A DNA stretch of 13,936 nucleotides from an uncultured Alistipes sp. GTDB lineage: Bacteria > Bacteroidota > Bacteroidia > Bacteroidales > Rikenellaceae. The stretch lies in the NCBI GenBank assembly GCA_900770635.1, contig CAAGLB010000054.1, positions 1 to 13,936 on the forward strand, in the 5' to 3' direction. Each line of letters opens with the position of its first letter. The first letter of the stretch is position 1. Positions 1 through 7,615 of this stretch are shown in pieces. Both the position numbers and the translations under genes were made by a program. The notes below the pieces were generated by a model. It had not been told where the DNA came from and searched no databases. It saw only the letters and a list, made by a program, of their open reading frames with translations.

Positions 1-74
1 CAATGCAAATCACGCAAGTATGTAGAAATCAGAACAGTTGCCAACTCATTACCTCGTTCTTGAACTTTCCGCAT
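1..74 (-). CDS. Unidentified protein, N-terminal fragment running off the window edge
   Basis: On the minus strand an ATG at 74-72 opens a frame that stays open to the edge. It gives 24 residues, beginning MRKVQERGNELATV and ending STYLRDLH, with a stop codon a few codons upstream in the same frame. A perfect TAnnTTTG-type element lies on the same strand at 117-110, about 36 bp before the ATG, which supports a real start. Too little of the protein is visible to name a family. The gene would be divergent from the BspA-like gene. Because 74 bp can be open by chance, this call is tentative. Confidence 0.4.
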   Translation of the reverse strand, partial: MRKVQERGNELATVLISTYLRDLH

Positions 75-109
75 AAACTTTTTATTCTTAGCGGATTATA
101 AGATTATTC

Positions 110-117
110 CAAAAATA
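110..117 (-). promoter_or_regulatory. Candidate -7 element for the minus-strand gene
   Basis: Read on the minus strand the sequence is TATTTTTG, a perfect match to the Bacteroidetes TAnnTTTG consensus, about 36 bp upstream of the ATG at 74. I see no convincing TTTG -33 box at the expected distance, so the call rests on one element in AT-rich DNA. Confidence 0.35.
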
Positions 118-159
118 GGAATTATTTCTCAGATTGCTACCATGAGAGTATATTTTTCG

Positions 160-167
160 TATATTTG
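160..167 (+). promoter_or_regulatory. Candidate -7 element for the BspA-like gene
   Basis: TATATTTG matches TAnnTTTG and lies 45 bp before the ATG at 213. A TTG at 134-136 could be the -33 box, but its spacing of 23 bp is longer than usual. An in-frame TTG at 165 lies inside this element and is therefore unlikely to be a translation start. Confidence 0.45.
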
Positions 168-212
168 TACATTACTATATTAACGTATAACCATCAATTA
201 ACGCAACACTAT

Positions 213-2123
213 ATGCTACGCAGACTTTTTGTGTTTGTCGTCTGCCTTATGGCAGCGATTACTACTGCCTCGGCGCAGACTCCACCTTACAATGAGATTT
301 GGTACACTACTACTGATGGCAGACCGTTATTTATAAACAGAGGATACAAAAAATCCGTAGGTCTTTACATGTATTCCGACACCTATAATAATGGTCGTGG
401 CGTGTTAAAATTCGAATCTGGTGGTTATATCAATTTTATCACAGAGGGTTTATTAGATGGCAACGATAGGCTTAAGAGCATTACTATTCCCAGTAGCGTA
501 ACTAGCATTGGAGAGAGTGCATTCTCAGGTTGCAGCAGCCTAACTAGCATTACTATTCCTAATAGCGTAACAGAGATTGGATATGAGGCATTCCGTGGTT
601 GCAGCAGCATAAAATCGTTTAAGGGCAAGTTTGCGTCGAGCGACGGTAGATGTTTGATCAAAGAAGGTGAGCTAATTGCATTTGCCCCTGCGGGATTGAC
701 TTCATATACTATTTCCGAGAGCGTAACAGAGATTGGAGGTGGTGCATTCAGCGGTTGCAGCAGCCTAACAAGTGTCAAGGTATCAAACAAGTACTGCTAT
801 GACTATTTCAAAGACATGGTCGCTGACATAACATTTTACGGAGCAAATGCATCTGCCGACGGAAGATGCTTAATCATTAATGGAAAGCTTGAGATATTCA
901 TTGCAAAGGGGGTAACCGAATACACTATTCCCAGTAGCGTAACTAGCATTGGAGAGAGTGCATTCTCAGGTTGCAGTAGCCTTACAAGCATTAATATTCC
1001 CAATAGCGTAACTAGCATTGGAAAGTGTGCATTCTATAACTGCAGCAGCTTAACAAGCATTACTATTCCTGATAGCGTAACTGAGATTGGAAGTTGGGCA
1101 TTCTATCGATGCTACAGCCTAACAAGCATTACTATTCCTAATAGCGTAACTAGCATCGGAGAGTATGCATTCTGTGGTTGCAGCAGCCTAATTAGCATTA
1201 CTATTCCTAATAGCGTAAAAAGCATTGGAAATAGTGCATTCAATCGTTGCAGCAACCTAACTAGCATTACTATTCCCGAGAGTGTAACAAGCATTGGAGA
1301 GGAGGCTTTCGAGGATTGCAGCAGCCTAACAAGCATTACTATTCCTAATAGCGTAACTAGCATTGGATATGAGGCATTCCGTGGTTGCAGCAGCCTAAAA
1401 AGCATTACTATTCCTAATAGCGTAACTAGCATTGGACATTATGCATTCATGCGTTGCAGCAGCCTAAAAAGCATTACTATTGGCAATAGCGTAACTTGGA
1501 TTAATAGTAATGTATTCGAGGGTTGCAGCAGGCTAAAGAGTGTTAAGGTAGCAAATAAGTATTGCTACGATTACTTCAAAGACAAGATCGCCAACATCGC
1601 ATTTTACGGAGCAAATGCATCAGACGACGGAAGATGCTTAATCATTGGAGGAAAGCTTGAAAGATTCAGTGCAAAGGGAATAACCGAATACACCATTCCC
1701 GAGAGCATAAAAAGCATTGGAGAGGAGGCATTCAGCGGTTGCAACAGCCTAACAAGTGTCAAGGTATCAAACAAGTACTGCTATGACTATTTCAAAGACA
1801 GGGTCGCTGACATAACATTTTACGGAGCAAATGCATCAGCCGACGGAAGATGTTTAATTGTCAATGGAGAGCTTCAGCGATTCATTGGAAAGGGAATAAC
1901 CGAATACACTATTCCCGAGAGCGTAACGAGCATCGGAGAGGAAACATTCCGTGATTGCAGCAGCCTAACAAGCATAACATGTTTAGCCACAACGCCACCT
2001 GCAATAGATGACTTAAGCATAGCTGAAACAACAATGATATATGTACCCAAAAAGGGAGTCAAAGCATACAAAAAAGACCCTAACTGGAGCATATACAAGA
2101 AGCAAATAAAGCCGATTAAATAA
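213..2123 (+). CDS. BspA-like secreted leucine-rich repeat (LRR_5) protein
   Basis: A 636-residue secreted protein of the BspA-like LRR_5 family; members are surface or secreted proteins, some of which bind host proteins, but no ligand can be read here. The ATG at 213 is chosen because it starts directly with a signal peptide (MLRRLFVFVVCLMAAITTASA, likely cut before Gln22). The body is 23-residue repeats of the form SITIPNSVTSIGxxAFxGCSS, eight of them uninterrupted at 981-1532. They are interspersed with longer modules carrying DGRCLI (four copies) and NKYCYDYFKD (three copies). The C-terminus (TMIYVPKKGVKAYKKDPNW) resembles the usual closing segment of BspA-like proteins. There is no obvious type IX secretion domain or membrane anchor. 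The DNA is visibly more A/T-rich than the gene that follows 5 bp later, which may mean a different origin. Family assignment is firm; function is not. Confidence 0.9.
   Translation: MLRRLFVFVVCLMAAITTASAQTPPYNEIWYTTTDGRPLFINRGYKKSVGLYMYSDTYNNGRGVLKFESGGYINFITEGLLDGNDRLKSITIPSSVTSIGESAFSGCSSLTSITIPNSVTEIGYEAFRGCSSIKSFKGKFASSDGRCLIKEGELIAFAPAGLTSYTISESVTEIGGGAFSGCSSLTSVKVSNKYCYDYFKDMVADITFYGANASADGRCLIINGKLEIFIAKGVTEYTIPSSVTSIGESAFSGCSSLTSINIPNSVTSIGKCAFYNCSSLTSITIPDSVTEIGSWAFYRCYSLTSITIPNSVTSIGEYAFCGCSSLISITIPNSVKSIGNSAFNRCSNLTSITIPESVTSIGEEAFEDCSSLTSITIPNSVTSIGYEAFRGCSSLKSITIPNSVTSIGHYAFMRCSSLKSITIGNSVTWINSNVFEGCSRLKSVKVANKYCYDYFKDKIANIAFYGANASDDGRCLIIGGKLERFSAKGITEYTIPESIKSIGEEAFSGCNSLTSVKVSNKYCYDYFKDRVADITFYGANASADGRCLIVNGELQRFIGKGITEYTIPESVTSIGEETFRDCSSLTSITCLATTPPAIDDLSIAETTMIYVPKKGVKAYKKDPNWSIYKKQIKPIK
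744..869 (+). repeat. Long direct repeat, copy 1 (NKYCYDYFKD / DGRCLI module)
   Basis: This stretch is almost identical to 1728-1853, exactly 984 bp downstream (328 codons, in frame), with only a few single-base differences. Weaker similarity continues for about 100 bp. A more diverged third copy covers roughly 1515-1640. Confidence 0.8.
981..1532 (+). repeat. Tandem array of eight 69-bp units inside the BspA-like gene
   Basis: Eight contiguous in-frame units of exactly 69 bp start at 981, 1050, 1119, 1188, 1257, 1326, 1395 and 1464, each encoding one 23-residue LRR. Several share long identical stretches around AGCATTACTATTCCTAATAG. Two further units lie at 471-539 and 540-608. Unit gain or loss by slippage or recombination would keep the reading frame. 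Confidence 0.9.
1728..1853 (+). repeat. Long direct repeat, copy 2 (NKYCYDYFKD / DGRCLI module)
   Basis: Partner of 744-869. The near identity over about 125 bp, higher than between neighbouring LRR units, suggests recent duplication or gene conversion within the gene. Confidence 0.8.
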
Positions 2124-2128
2124 ACTCT

Positions 2129-3367
2129 ATGATAAAATATACCGAAAAGACCCTACGTAATGGACTGCGGGTGTTGGTTAATCGTGACCGTGCATCGAAG
2201 CTCGCAGCAGTGAACATTCTATATATGGTGGGAGCACGCAACGAGGAGCCGACCAAGACAGGCTTTGCCCATTTGTTCGAGCACCTCATGTTTCGTGGCA
2301 CACACAACGTGCCCGAGTTCGACGTACCCGTGCAGATGGCATCGGGCGAGAACAACGCCTTCACAAACAACGACTACACCGACTTCTACATAACACTCCC
2401 CAAGGAGAACCTCTCGACAGCGCTATGGCTCGAGAGCGACAGAATGCAGAACCTCAACATATCGGAGGAGGCATACTCCTTAGAGAAGCAGGTGGTAATC
2501 GAGGAGTTTAAGCAGCGATACCTCAACCAGCCATACGGCGACGAACAGCTGCTACTACGCAACCTCGCCTACACCACACACCCCTACCGTTGGTCGACGA
2601 TAGGTCAATCGCCCGAGCATATCGAGCGTGCGACACTCGACGACGTGCGTGAGTTTTACGCTCGTCACTACCGCCCATCACGTGCCATACTCTCCATCTC
2701 GGCAGACCTTCCCGAGGAGGAGATGCTCGCTATGGCTGAGGAGTATTTCGGTGACATCGAGGATAGAGGTGGCGAGATACTGCCTATACCCCACGAGCCC
2801 GTGCAGACCGAGGCACGACGCCTAGAGGTGGAGCGTGATGTGCCAGCGACAGACATCACCATCGCCCTACACATGGGCGACCGCCAATCCGAGGACTTCT
2901 TCTGTGGCGACCTATCGTCCGACCTCCTTGCAGGTGGCGAGTCATCACGCCTGGTAAACAGGCTGATAAAGGAGCAAGGATTGTTCTCATCTGTAAATGC
3001 CTACATCACAGGAAGCCTCGACGCAGGACTCTTCGTCATCAAGGGACGCCTCATGCCATCGACATCGGAGGAGGAGGCCGAGCGTGCGCTATGGCGTGAG
3101 CTTGAAGATATTAAGGCGGGCAACATCTCGGACTACGAGTTAGAGAAGGTGAAAAATAAGTTTGAGGCCAACATGCTCATGGGCGAGATAAACATAATGA
3201 ACAAGGCATTAAACTTGGGTTTCTACGCCATGACGGGCGACATAACACTAATAAATCGTGAGGCCGAGATTTACCGAGCGCTGACACGTGAGCAGATAAT
3301 GGCATTTGCCGAGCGATGCTTCCGCACCGAGAATTCGTCAACACTAATCTACAGAGCACAACAATGA
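2129..3367 (+). CDS. M16 family zinc metallopeptidase (catalytic subunit)
   Basis: A 412-residue M16 (pitrilysin/insulinase-like) peptidase of the short type that works as paired subunits. The inverted zinc motif HLFEH is at residues 48-52 (ligands His48 and His52, catalytic base Glu51). The third ligand is most likely Glu126 in VVIEEFKQR, at the spacing known for the family. The C-terminal half keeps the usual substrate-binding segment SRLVNRLIKEQG. There is no signal peptide, so it should act in the cytoplasm, probably on peptides. The start is 5 bp after the BspA-like gene and no promoter is evident between them. The stop overlaps the start of the next M16 gene (ATGA), suggesting translational coupling and a heterodimer. 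The substrate is unknown. Confidence 0.93.
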   Translation: MIKYTEKTLRNGLRVLVNRDRASKLAAVNILYMVGARNEEPTKTGFAHLFEHLMFRGTHNVPEFDVPVQMASGENNAFTNNDYTDFYITLPKENLSTALWLESDRMQNLNISEEAYSLEKQVVIEEFKQRYLNQPYGDEQLLLRNLAYTTHPYRWSTIGQSPEHIERATLDDVREFYARHYRPSRAILSISADLPEEEMLAMAEEYFGDIEDRGGEILPIPHEPVQTEARRLEVERDVPATDITIALHMGDRQSEDFFCGDLSSDLLAGGESSRLVNRLIKEQGLFSSVNAYITGSLDAGLFVIKGRLMPSTSEEEAERALWRELEDIKAGNISDYELEKVKNKFEANMLMGEINIMNKALNLGFYAMTGDITLINREAEIYRALTREQIMAFAERCFRTENSSTLIYRAQQ

Positions 3368-4620
3368 TACGCCAACAACCCGACATAGTTATCCCACGCA
3401 GCGTGGAGATGCCACCATCGAAGCTTAGCCACGCAAAAAATGGCGTGAGGATATATACCCTATCGAGCGACGACTTCGAGGTTGTGCGCTTCACATTTGT
3501 ATTTAGAGCGGGTAGCTCATTGCAGACAAAGCCCTTTGCAGCATCGTCGACAGCCAACATGCTCGGTGAGGGCAGCACATCGCTAACGGCGCAGGAGATA
3601 GCCGAGAAGCTCGACTTCTACGGCTCGTACTTCGACGTTAACATCGACCGAGATTATAGCTACATATCGTTCTGCTCGCTAAAAAAGTTCTTTGTGCCTA
3701 CGCTCAGCGTGGCACGTGAGATATTGCTCCACCCAGCATTCCCCGAGCGAGAATTCGAGGTATATCGAGGGAAGCGCAAGCAGAGCCTAACCATTGAGCG
3801 ACAGAAGGTCGACATGCAGTCACGTGAGATGTTTGCCGAGGCACTCTTCGGCAGCGACCACCCATACGGCATATCTACCCCCGAGGAGGCCTACGACGAG
3901 CTTACAGCGGACGACCTCAGAGAGCACTACGCCAAACTATACACCGCCGAGAATGCCTTTGTGGTGTGCAGCGGAAATATCGACGAGAACATCTACGCCG
4001 AGATTGAGGCACTCGCCTCGCAGCTAAAAGCGGGAGAAGCGCCCACAATAGAGTTTCCCGAGCCAACGACAACGCACTACCTCGAACGCAACATCTCATC
4101 GGCACTACAATCATCGGTGCGCGTAGGCCGTCTGCTCTTTCCACGCACACACCCCGACTTTGTGGGCATGCAGGTAGTGGCAGCTATCCTTGGCGGATAT
4201 TTCGGCTCACGCCTAATGCAGAACCTACGTGAGGAGCATGGCTACACCTACGGCGTGATGGCTGCCATGGTAAACTTCGAGAAGGAGGGATACCTCGCAA
4301 TAGCAACGCAGGTGGCACGTGAGAGGCGTGACGATGCTATACGTGAGATATACTACGAGATAGAGCGTCTGCGCCACGAAGTAATATCGGAGGAGGAGTT
4401 GCAGATGGTCAAAAATGTGATGATTGGCGAGATACTACGCATCCTCGACGGGCCATTCGGCATTGCCGACGTGACAATAGAGAACATCATGTGTGGCATG
4501 GACAACAGCGCCACAGAGGAGAGCGTGCAACGCATATTTGCCATCACGCCCGAGGAGGTTAAGCACCTTGCCGAGAAGTATCTAAAACGTGAAGATTTGG
4601 TTGTAGTTGTCGCAGGATAA
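3364..4620 (+). CDS. M16 family protein lacking the zinc site (partner subunit)
   Basis: A 418-residue M16-fold protein. The ATG at 3364 overlaps the previous stop codon as ATGA, so this start is preferred over an in-frame ATG at 3316 that would lie inside the upstream gene. Where active members have HxxEH this one has ANMLGEG, and the downstream zinc-binding Glu is also missing (KRKQSLTIERQ). The C-terminal domain instead keeps the segment GSRLMQNLREEHGYTYGV, with the Arg and Tyr typical of the substrate-holding subunit. This is the pattern of M16B heterodimers, in which one subunit cuts and the other, catalytically dead, holds the substrate. No signal peptide is present. The pairing is inferred from sequence and overlap. 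Confidence 0.92.
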   Translation: MIRQQPDIVIPRSVEMPPSKLSHAKNGVRIYTLSSDDFEVVRFTFVFRAGSSLQTKPFAASSTANMLGEGSTSLTAQEIAEKLDFYGSYFDVNIDRDYSYISFCSLKKFFVPTLSVAREILLHPAFPEREFEVYRGKRKQSLTIERQKVDMQSREMFAEALFGSDHPYGISTPEEAYDELTADDLREHYAKLYTAENAFVVCSGNIDENIYAEIEALASQLKAGEAPTIEFPEPTTTHYLERNISSALQSSVRVGRLLFPRTHPDFVGMQVVAAILGGYFGSRLMQNLREEHGYTYGVMAAMVNFEKEGYLAIATQVARERRDDAIREIYYEIERLRHEVISEEELQMVKNVMIGEILRILDGPFGIADVTIENIMCGMDNSATEESVQRIFAITPEEVKHLAEKYLKREDLVVVVAG

Positions 4621-4621
4621 G

Positions 4622-5272
4622 ATGATAAGAGCGGAGATTAGAGAGTATGTCGAGCGAGAGATCATCCCCCGCTACGACACATTTGACGCAGCACACAGGC
4701 GTGACCACGTAGAGATGGTCATCGAGGCGAGCGTGCGCTATGCACAAATATATAATGTAGATGTAGAGATGGCATACGTCATCGCTGCATACCACGACAC
4801 AGGCTTGGCATTTGGGCGTGAGGAGCATCACAGCGAGTCGAAGCGCATAATACTCAACGACGATAATCTTCGCAAGTGGTTTACCTCGGAGCAAGTGGCC
4901 ATAATGGCAGATGCTGCCGAGGATCACCGAGCATCGTCGAAACATGAGCCACGAACAATATATGGACGCATAGTTGCCGAGGCCGACAGGATCATAGTCC
5001 CCGAGTCGATCATTCGTCGCACAATTCAGTTTACGCTAACCCACCACCCCACGCTCGGCCGTGAGGAGGGCTACGAGCGCATGCTGCAACACATGCACGA
5101 GAAATATGACTATGGCGGCTACCTTAAACTATGGCTCGCAGAGTCGGACAACGCCACACGCCTCGAGGAGCTACGCCAGATAATAGCCAACAAACAGCTA
5201 CTCAGAGAGATATACGAGCGAATATACAGCGATTTGACCGACAACCGAGAGAATTACGCAACAAACCACTAA
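4622..5272 (+). CDS. HD-domain metal-dependent phosphohydrolase family protein
   Basis: A 216-residue cytoplasmic protein with the HD-superfamily metal-binding pattern: His29 (RRDH), His58-Asp59 (AAYHDTG), His102 (AEDH) and Asp122 (EADR). HD proteins are mostly phosphohydrolases acting on nucleotides or phosphorylated molecules; the substrate cannot be read from the sequence. The ATG at 4622 follows the M16 stop by one base and has AGGA at 4614-4617. An in-frame TTG at 4607 is less likely because it lies inside the M16 gene. Residues after about 130 are rich in charged helices and give no further clue. It is probably the last gene of the M16 transcription unit, since a hairpin follows its stop by 6 bp. 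Confidence 0.85.
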   Translation: MIRAEIREYVEREIIPRYDTFDAAHRRDHVEMVIEASVRYAQIYNVDVEMAYVIAAYHDTGLAFGREEHHSESKRIILNDDNLRKWFTSEQVAIMADAAEDHRASSKHEPRTIYGRIVAEADRIIVPESIIRRTIQFTLTHHPTLGREEGYERMLQHMHEKYDYGGYLKLWLAESDNATRLEELRQIIANKQLLREIYERIYSDLTDNRENYATNH

Positions 5273-5278
5273 ACAACA

Positions 5279-5322
5279 AAGTACTCCTTAGTGCACAACA
5301 GCACAGCGCCAAAGGAGTACTT
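5279..5322 (+). terminator. Hairpin after the HD gene, probable terminator
   Basis: AAGTACTCCTT at 5279-5289 pairs perfectly with AAGGAGTACTT at 5312-5322 (11 bp). The 22-nt loop contains a further small GTGC/GCAC pair. The T-run after the stem is poor, so termination may be weak or bidirectional. Confidence 0.55.
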
Positions 5323-5416
5323 ATTGTATAGCACACGGCACATCATGCCAATATTGTTCGAATTTACCTTAATTACAGAGAGATAGATACACCGCTAAAA
5401 AAATATTTCGAAAAAG

Positions 5417-5449
5417 TGTGCGCAGTTTGGAAAATTATTCGTACATTTG
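5417..5449 (+). promoter_or_regulatory. Promoter of the ferredoxin oxidoreductase operon
   Basis: TACATTTG at 5442-5449 matches TAnnTTTG exactly. TGTG at 5417-5420, one base off TTTG, sits 21 bp upstream as the -33 box. Transcription would begin near 5456, leaving a leader of about 55 nt before the ATG at 5512. Confidence 0.65.
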
Positions 5450-5511
5450 TTTGGTTAATTCCGTAATTGTGAGAAAACCGAACTTTTAACAATCTATAAA
5501 ACTACTGTCGT

Positions 5512-5739
5512 ATGGCAAAAATCAAAGGAACAGTTGTCGTCGATACAGAGCATTGCAAGGGTTGTGGTGTTTGTGTAGCATCATGTCCTACTAAGACTCT
5601 CGGTTTGTCGACTGAAGTAAACGGCAAGGGTTATCCCTTCGCTATGATGGTTGAGCCGGATAATTGCATCGGTTGTGCTTCATGTGCAATCATCTGTCCG
5701 GATAGTTGTCTAACGGTGTATCGCCAAAAATTCGAGTAA
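5512..5739 (+). CDS. korD: 2-oxoacid:ferredoxin oxidoreductase, 2[4Fe-4S] ferredoxin (delta) subunit
   Basis: A 75-residue ferredoxin-type subunit with two classic CxxCxxCxxxCP clusters: Cys15, 18, 21, 25 and Cys52, 55, 58, 62. Each should bind a [4Fe-4S] centre that passes electrons from the thiamine-diphosphate site of the complex to free ferredoxin. It is the first gene of the operon and lies 3 bp before the alpha subunit gene. The order delta-alpha-beta-gamma matches korDABC and vor-type operons of anaerobes. No signal peptide; cytoplasmic. The symbol follows gene order and the actual oxoacid is uncertain. Confidence 0.9.
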   Translation: MAKIKGTVVVDTEHCKGCGVCVASCPTKTLGLSTEVNGKGYPFAMMVEPDNCIGCASCAIICPDSCLTVYRQKFE

Positions 5740-5742
5740 GCT

Positions 5743-6837
5743 ATGGCAGAGAAAGAGGTAAAACTTATGAAGGGCAACGAGGTGATTGCTCATGCAGCAA
5801 TTCGCTACGGTTGCGACGGCTATTTTGGCTACCCTATCACTCCACAGTCGGAGGTTATGGAGACACTCATGGAGCTCAAGCCTTGGGAGACTACCGGCAT
5901 GGTTGTTCTTCAGGCAGAGTCTGAGGTATCTTCAATCAACATGGTTTATGGTGGTGCATCAACAGGTAAGCGTGTGATGACTTCATCTTCATCACCTGGT
6001 GTCAGCCTTATGTCTGAGGGCTTGAGCTACCTTGCAGGTGCCGAGCTTCCATGTGTTATCGTAAACTGCCAGCGTGGTGGTCCAGGTCTTGGTACTATCC
6101 AGCCTTCACAGTCTGACTACTTCCAGGCATGTAAGGGTGGTGCACACGGCGACTTCCACCTTATCGTATTGGCTCCTAACTCTGTTCAGGAGATGCACGA
6201 CTTCGTTGCTGATGCTTTCGACCTAGCATTCAAGTATCGCAACCCAGCTATGATCCTCGCTGACGGTTGTATCGGTCAGATGATGGAGAAGGTTGTTCTT
6301 GCTCCACAGCGTCCACGTAAGACTAAGGAGGAGATCGCTGCAGAGTGCAAGAGCTGGGCTCTTATCGGTAAGACTGATGACCGTGAGCGCAACGTGATCA
6401 CATCACTCGAGCTTAAGTCTGAGGTTATGGAGGTAAACAACCAGCGTCTTCAGGCTAAGTACGACGCTATCAAGGAGAACGAGGTACGCTACGAGGCTAT
6501 CGAGTGCGACGATGCAGAGTATGTAATCGTAGCATTTGGTTCATCATCACGTATCTGCTCTGCTACTGTTGAGATGGCACGTGCTGAGGGCATCAAGCTT
6601 GGTTTGTTGCGTCCTATCACTCTCTACCCATTCCCAACTAAGGCTATCGCTGAGCTTGCAGAGCGTGGCGTGAAGGGCTTCCTTTCAGCTGAGCTTAACG
6701 CAGGTCAGATGGTTGAGGACGTTCGCCTCGCAGTAAACGGCAAGGCTCCAGTTGAGCACTTCGGCCGTATGGGTGGTATGTTGTTCTCACCAGACGAGGT
6801 ACTTAAAGCAGTTAAAGAGAAACTTATAAATCGATAA
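5743..6837 (+). CDS. korA: 2-oxoacid:ferredoxin oxidoreductase alpha subunit (KorA/VorB family)
   Basis: A 364-residue alpha subunit of the anaerobic enzyme that turns a 2-oxoacid plus CoA into acyl-CoA and CO2 and reduces ferredoxin. The N-terminal part carries the pyrimidine-binding signature GYPITPQSE (residues 29-37), followed by LQAESEVSS with Glu59/Glu61 near the thiamine diphosphate, and the glycine-rich MTSSSSPGVSLM segment. The C-terminal third (EYVIVAFGSSSR onward) is the transketolase-C-like domain. Homologues in Bacteroidales are variously named 2-oxoglutarate synthase KorA or 3-methyl-2-oxobutanoate dehydrogenase VorB, and sequence reading alone cannot decide between 2-oxoglutarate and branched-chain oxoacids. 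It has strong T-ending codon bias like the ribosomal genes, suggesting high expression. Confidence 0.92.
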   Translation: MAEKEVKLMKGNEVIAHAAIRYGCDGYFGYPITPQSEVMETLMELKPWETTGMVVLQAESEVSSINMVYGGASTGKRVMTSSSSPGVSLMSEGLSYLAGAELPCVIVNCQRGGPGLGTIQPSQSDYFQACKGGAHGDFHLIVLAPNSVQEMHDFVADAFDLAFKYRNPAMILADGCIGQMMEKVVLAPQRPRKTKEEIAAECKSWALIGKTDDRERNVITSLELKSEVMEVNNQRLQAKYDAIKENEVRYEAIECDDAEYVIVAFGSSSRICSATVEMARAEGIKLGLLRPITLYPFPTKAIAELAERGVKGFLSAELNAGQMVEDVRLAVNGKAPVEHFGRMGGMLFSPDEVLKAVKEKLINR

Positions 6838-6841
6838 GACT

Positions 6842-7609
6842 ATGGCAGAGGTTGAAATCAAAAAAGAGAATTTGGTATTTGGCAAGTCTAAGCTTATCTT
6901 GCCTAACGTAATGCACTACTGCCCCGGCTGTAGCCACGGTACTGTGCACAAGCTCGTTGCCGAGGTTATCGAGGAGATGGGTTTGGAGCATGACACTATC
7001 GGCGTATCGCCAGTGGGTTGCTCAGTATTTGCTTACAACTATATCGACATCGACTGGGCACAGGCTGCTCACGGTCGTGCTTGCGCAGTAGCAACAGCTA
7101 TTAAGCGTGTTAACCCTGAGAAGATGGTATTCACATACCAGGGTGATGGTGATATGTCAGCTATCGGTACTGGTGAGACTATTCACGCAGCTGCACGTGG
7201 CGAGAACATCGTAGCTATCTACATCAACAACGCTATCTATGGTATGACCGGTGGTCAGATGGCTCCTACTACCCTCTTGGGCATGAAGACAGCTACAACA
7301 CCTTATGGTCGTGATCCAAAGCTCAACGGCTATCCTTATAAGATTGCTCAGATGTTGGCTCACCTCGATGGCGTATGCTACGTTACTCGTCAGACTGTTC
7401 ACACTCCAGCTAACGTACGTAAGGCAAAGAAGGCTATCCGTCACGCATTTGAGAATGCTATGGCAGGCAAGGGCTTCAGCCTTGTTGAGATCGTTGCTAC
7501 ATGTAACTCAGGTTGGAAGCTTTCACCTGTTGCATCAAACGAGTGGTTGGAGAAGAACATGTTGCCATTCTACGAGCCCGGAGATTTGAAGGACACAACT
7601 AAAGAGTAA
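6842..7609 (+). CDS. korB: 2-oxoacid:ferredoxin oxidoreductase beta subunit (thiamine diphosphate-binding)
   Basis: A 255-residue beta subunit that holds the diphosphate and Mg2+ end of thiamine diphosphate. The binding motif starts at GDGD (residues 101-104) and closes with INN (Asn129/Asn130) followed by AIYGMTGGQ, the usual pattern for this family. Cys27 and Cys30 (HYCPGCSHG) are conserved in beta subunits. It starts 4 bp after the alpha gene and ends 6 bp before the gamma gene, so the subunits should be made together. The absence of a fused ferredoxin domain fits with the separate small subunit at the head of the operon. Confidence 0.92.
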   Translation: MAEVEIKKENLVFGKSKLILPNVMHYCPGCSHGTVHKLVAEVIEEMGLEHDTIGVSPVGCSVFAYNYIDIDWAQAAHGRACAVATAIKRVNPEKMVFTYQGDGDMSAIGTGETIHAAARGENIVAIYINNAIYGMTGGQMAPTTLLGMKTATTPYGRDPKLNGYPYKIAQMLAHLDGVCYVTRQTVHTPANVRKAKKAIRHAFENAMAGKGFSLVEIVATCNSGWKLSPVASNEWLEKNMLPFYEPGDLKDTTKE

Positions 7610-7615
7610 GCATTT

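Noticed and set aside
165..212. TTG start at 165 giving a longer BspA-like protein
   Set aside because: It lies inside the -7 promoter element and would bury the signal peptide; the ATG at 213 begins directly with it.
425..2098. Series of minus-strand open frames across the BspA-like gene with repeated Leu/Val-rich peptides
   Set aside because: They mirror the 69-bp sense repeats: a repeat that is open once on the antisense strand is open in every copy. No promoter or other coding sign supports them.
3316..3363. Upstream ATG for the second M16 gene
   Set aside because: It lies within the first M16 gene in another frame; the ATGA overlap at 3364 is the typical coupled start and fits family N-termini.
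3700..3730. TGGCAC...TTGC resembling a sigma-54 promoter near 3706
   Set aside because: The GG to GC spacing is wrong (13 bases rather than 10) and it lies inside the M16 coding sequence.
4607..4621. TTG start for the HD protein
   Set aside because: It lies inside the M16 coding end, and the ATG at 4622 has AGGA just upstream.
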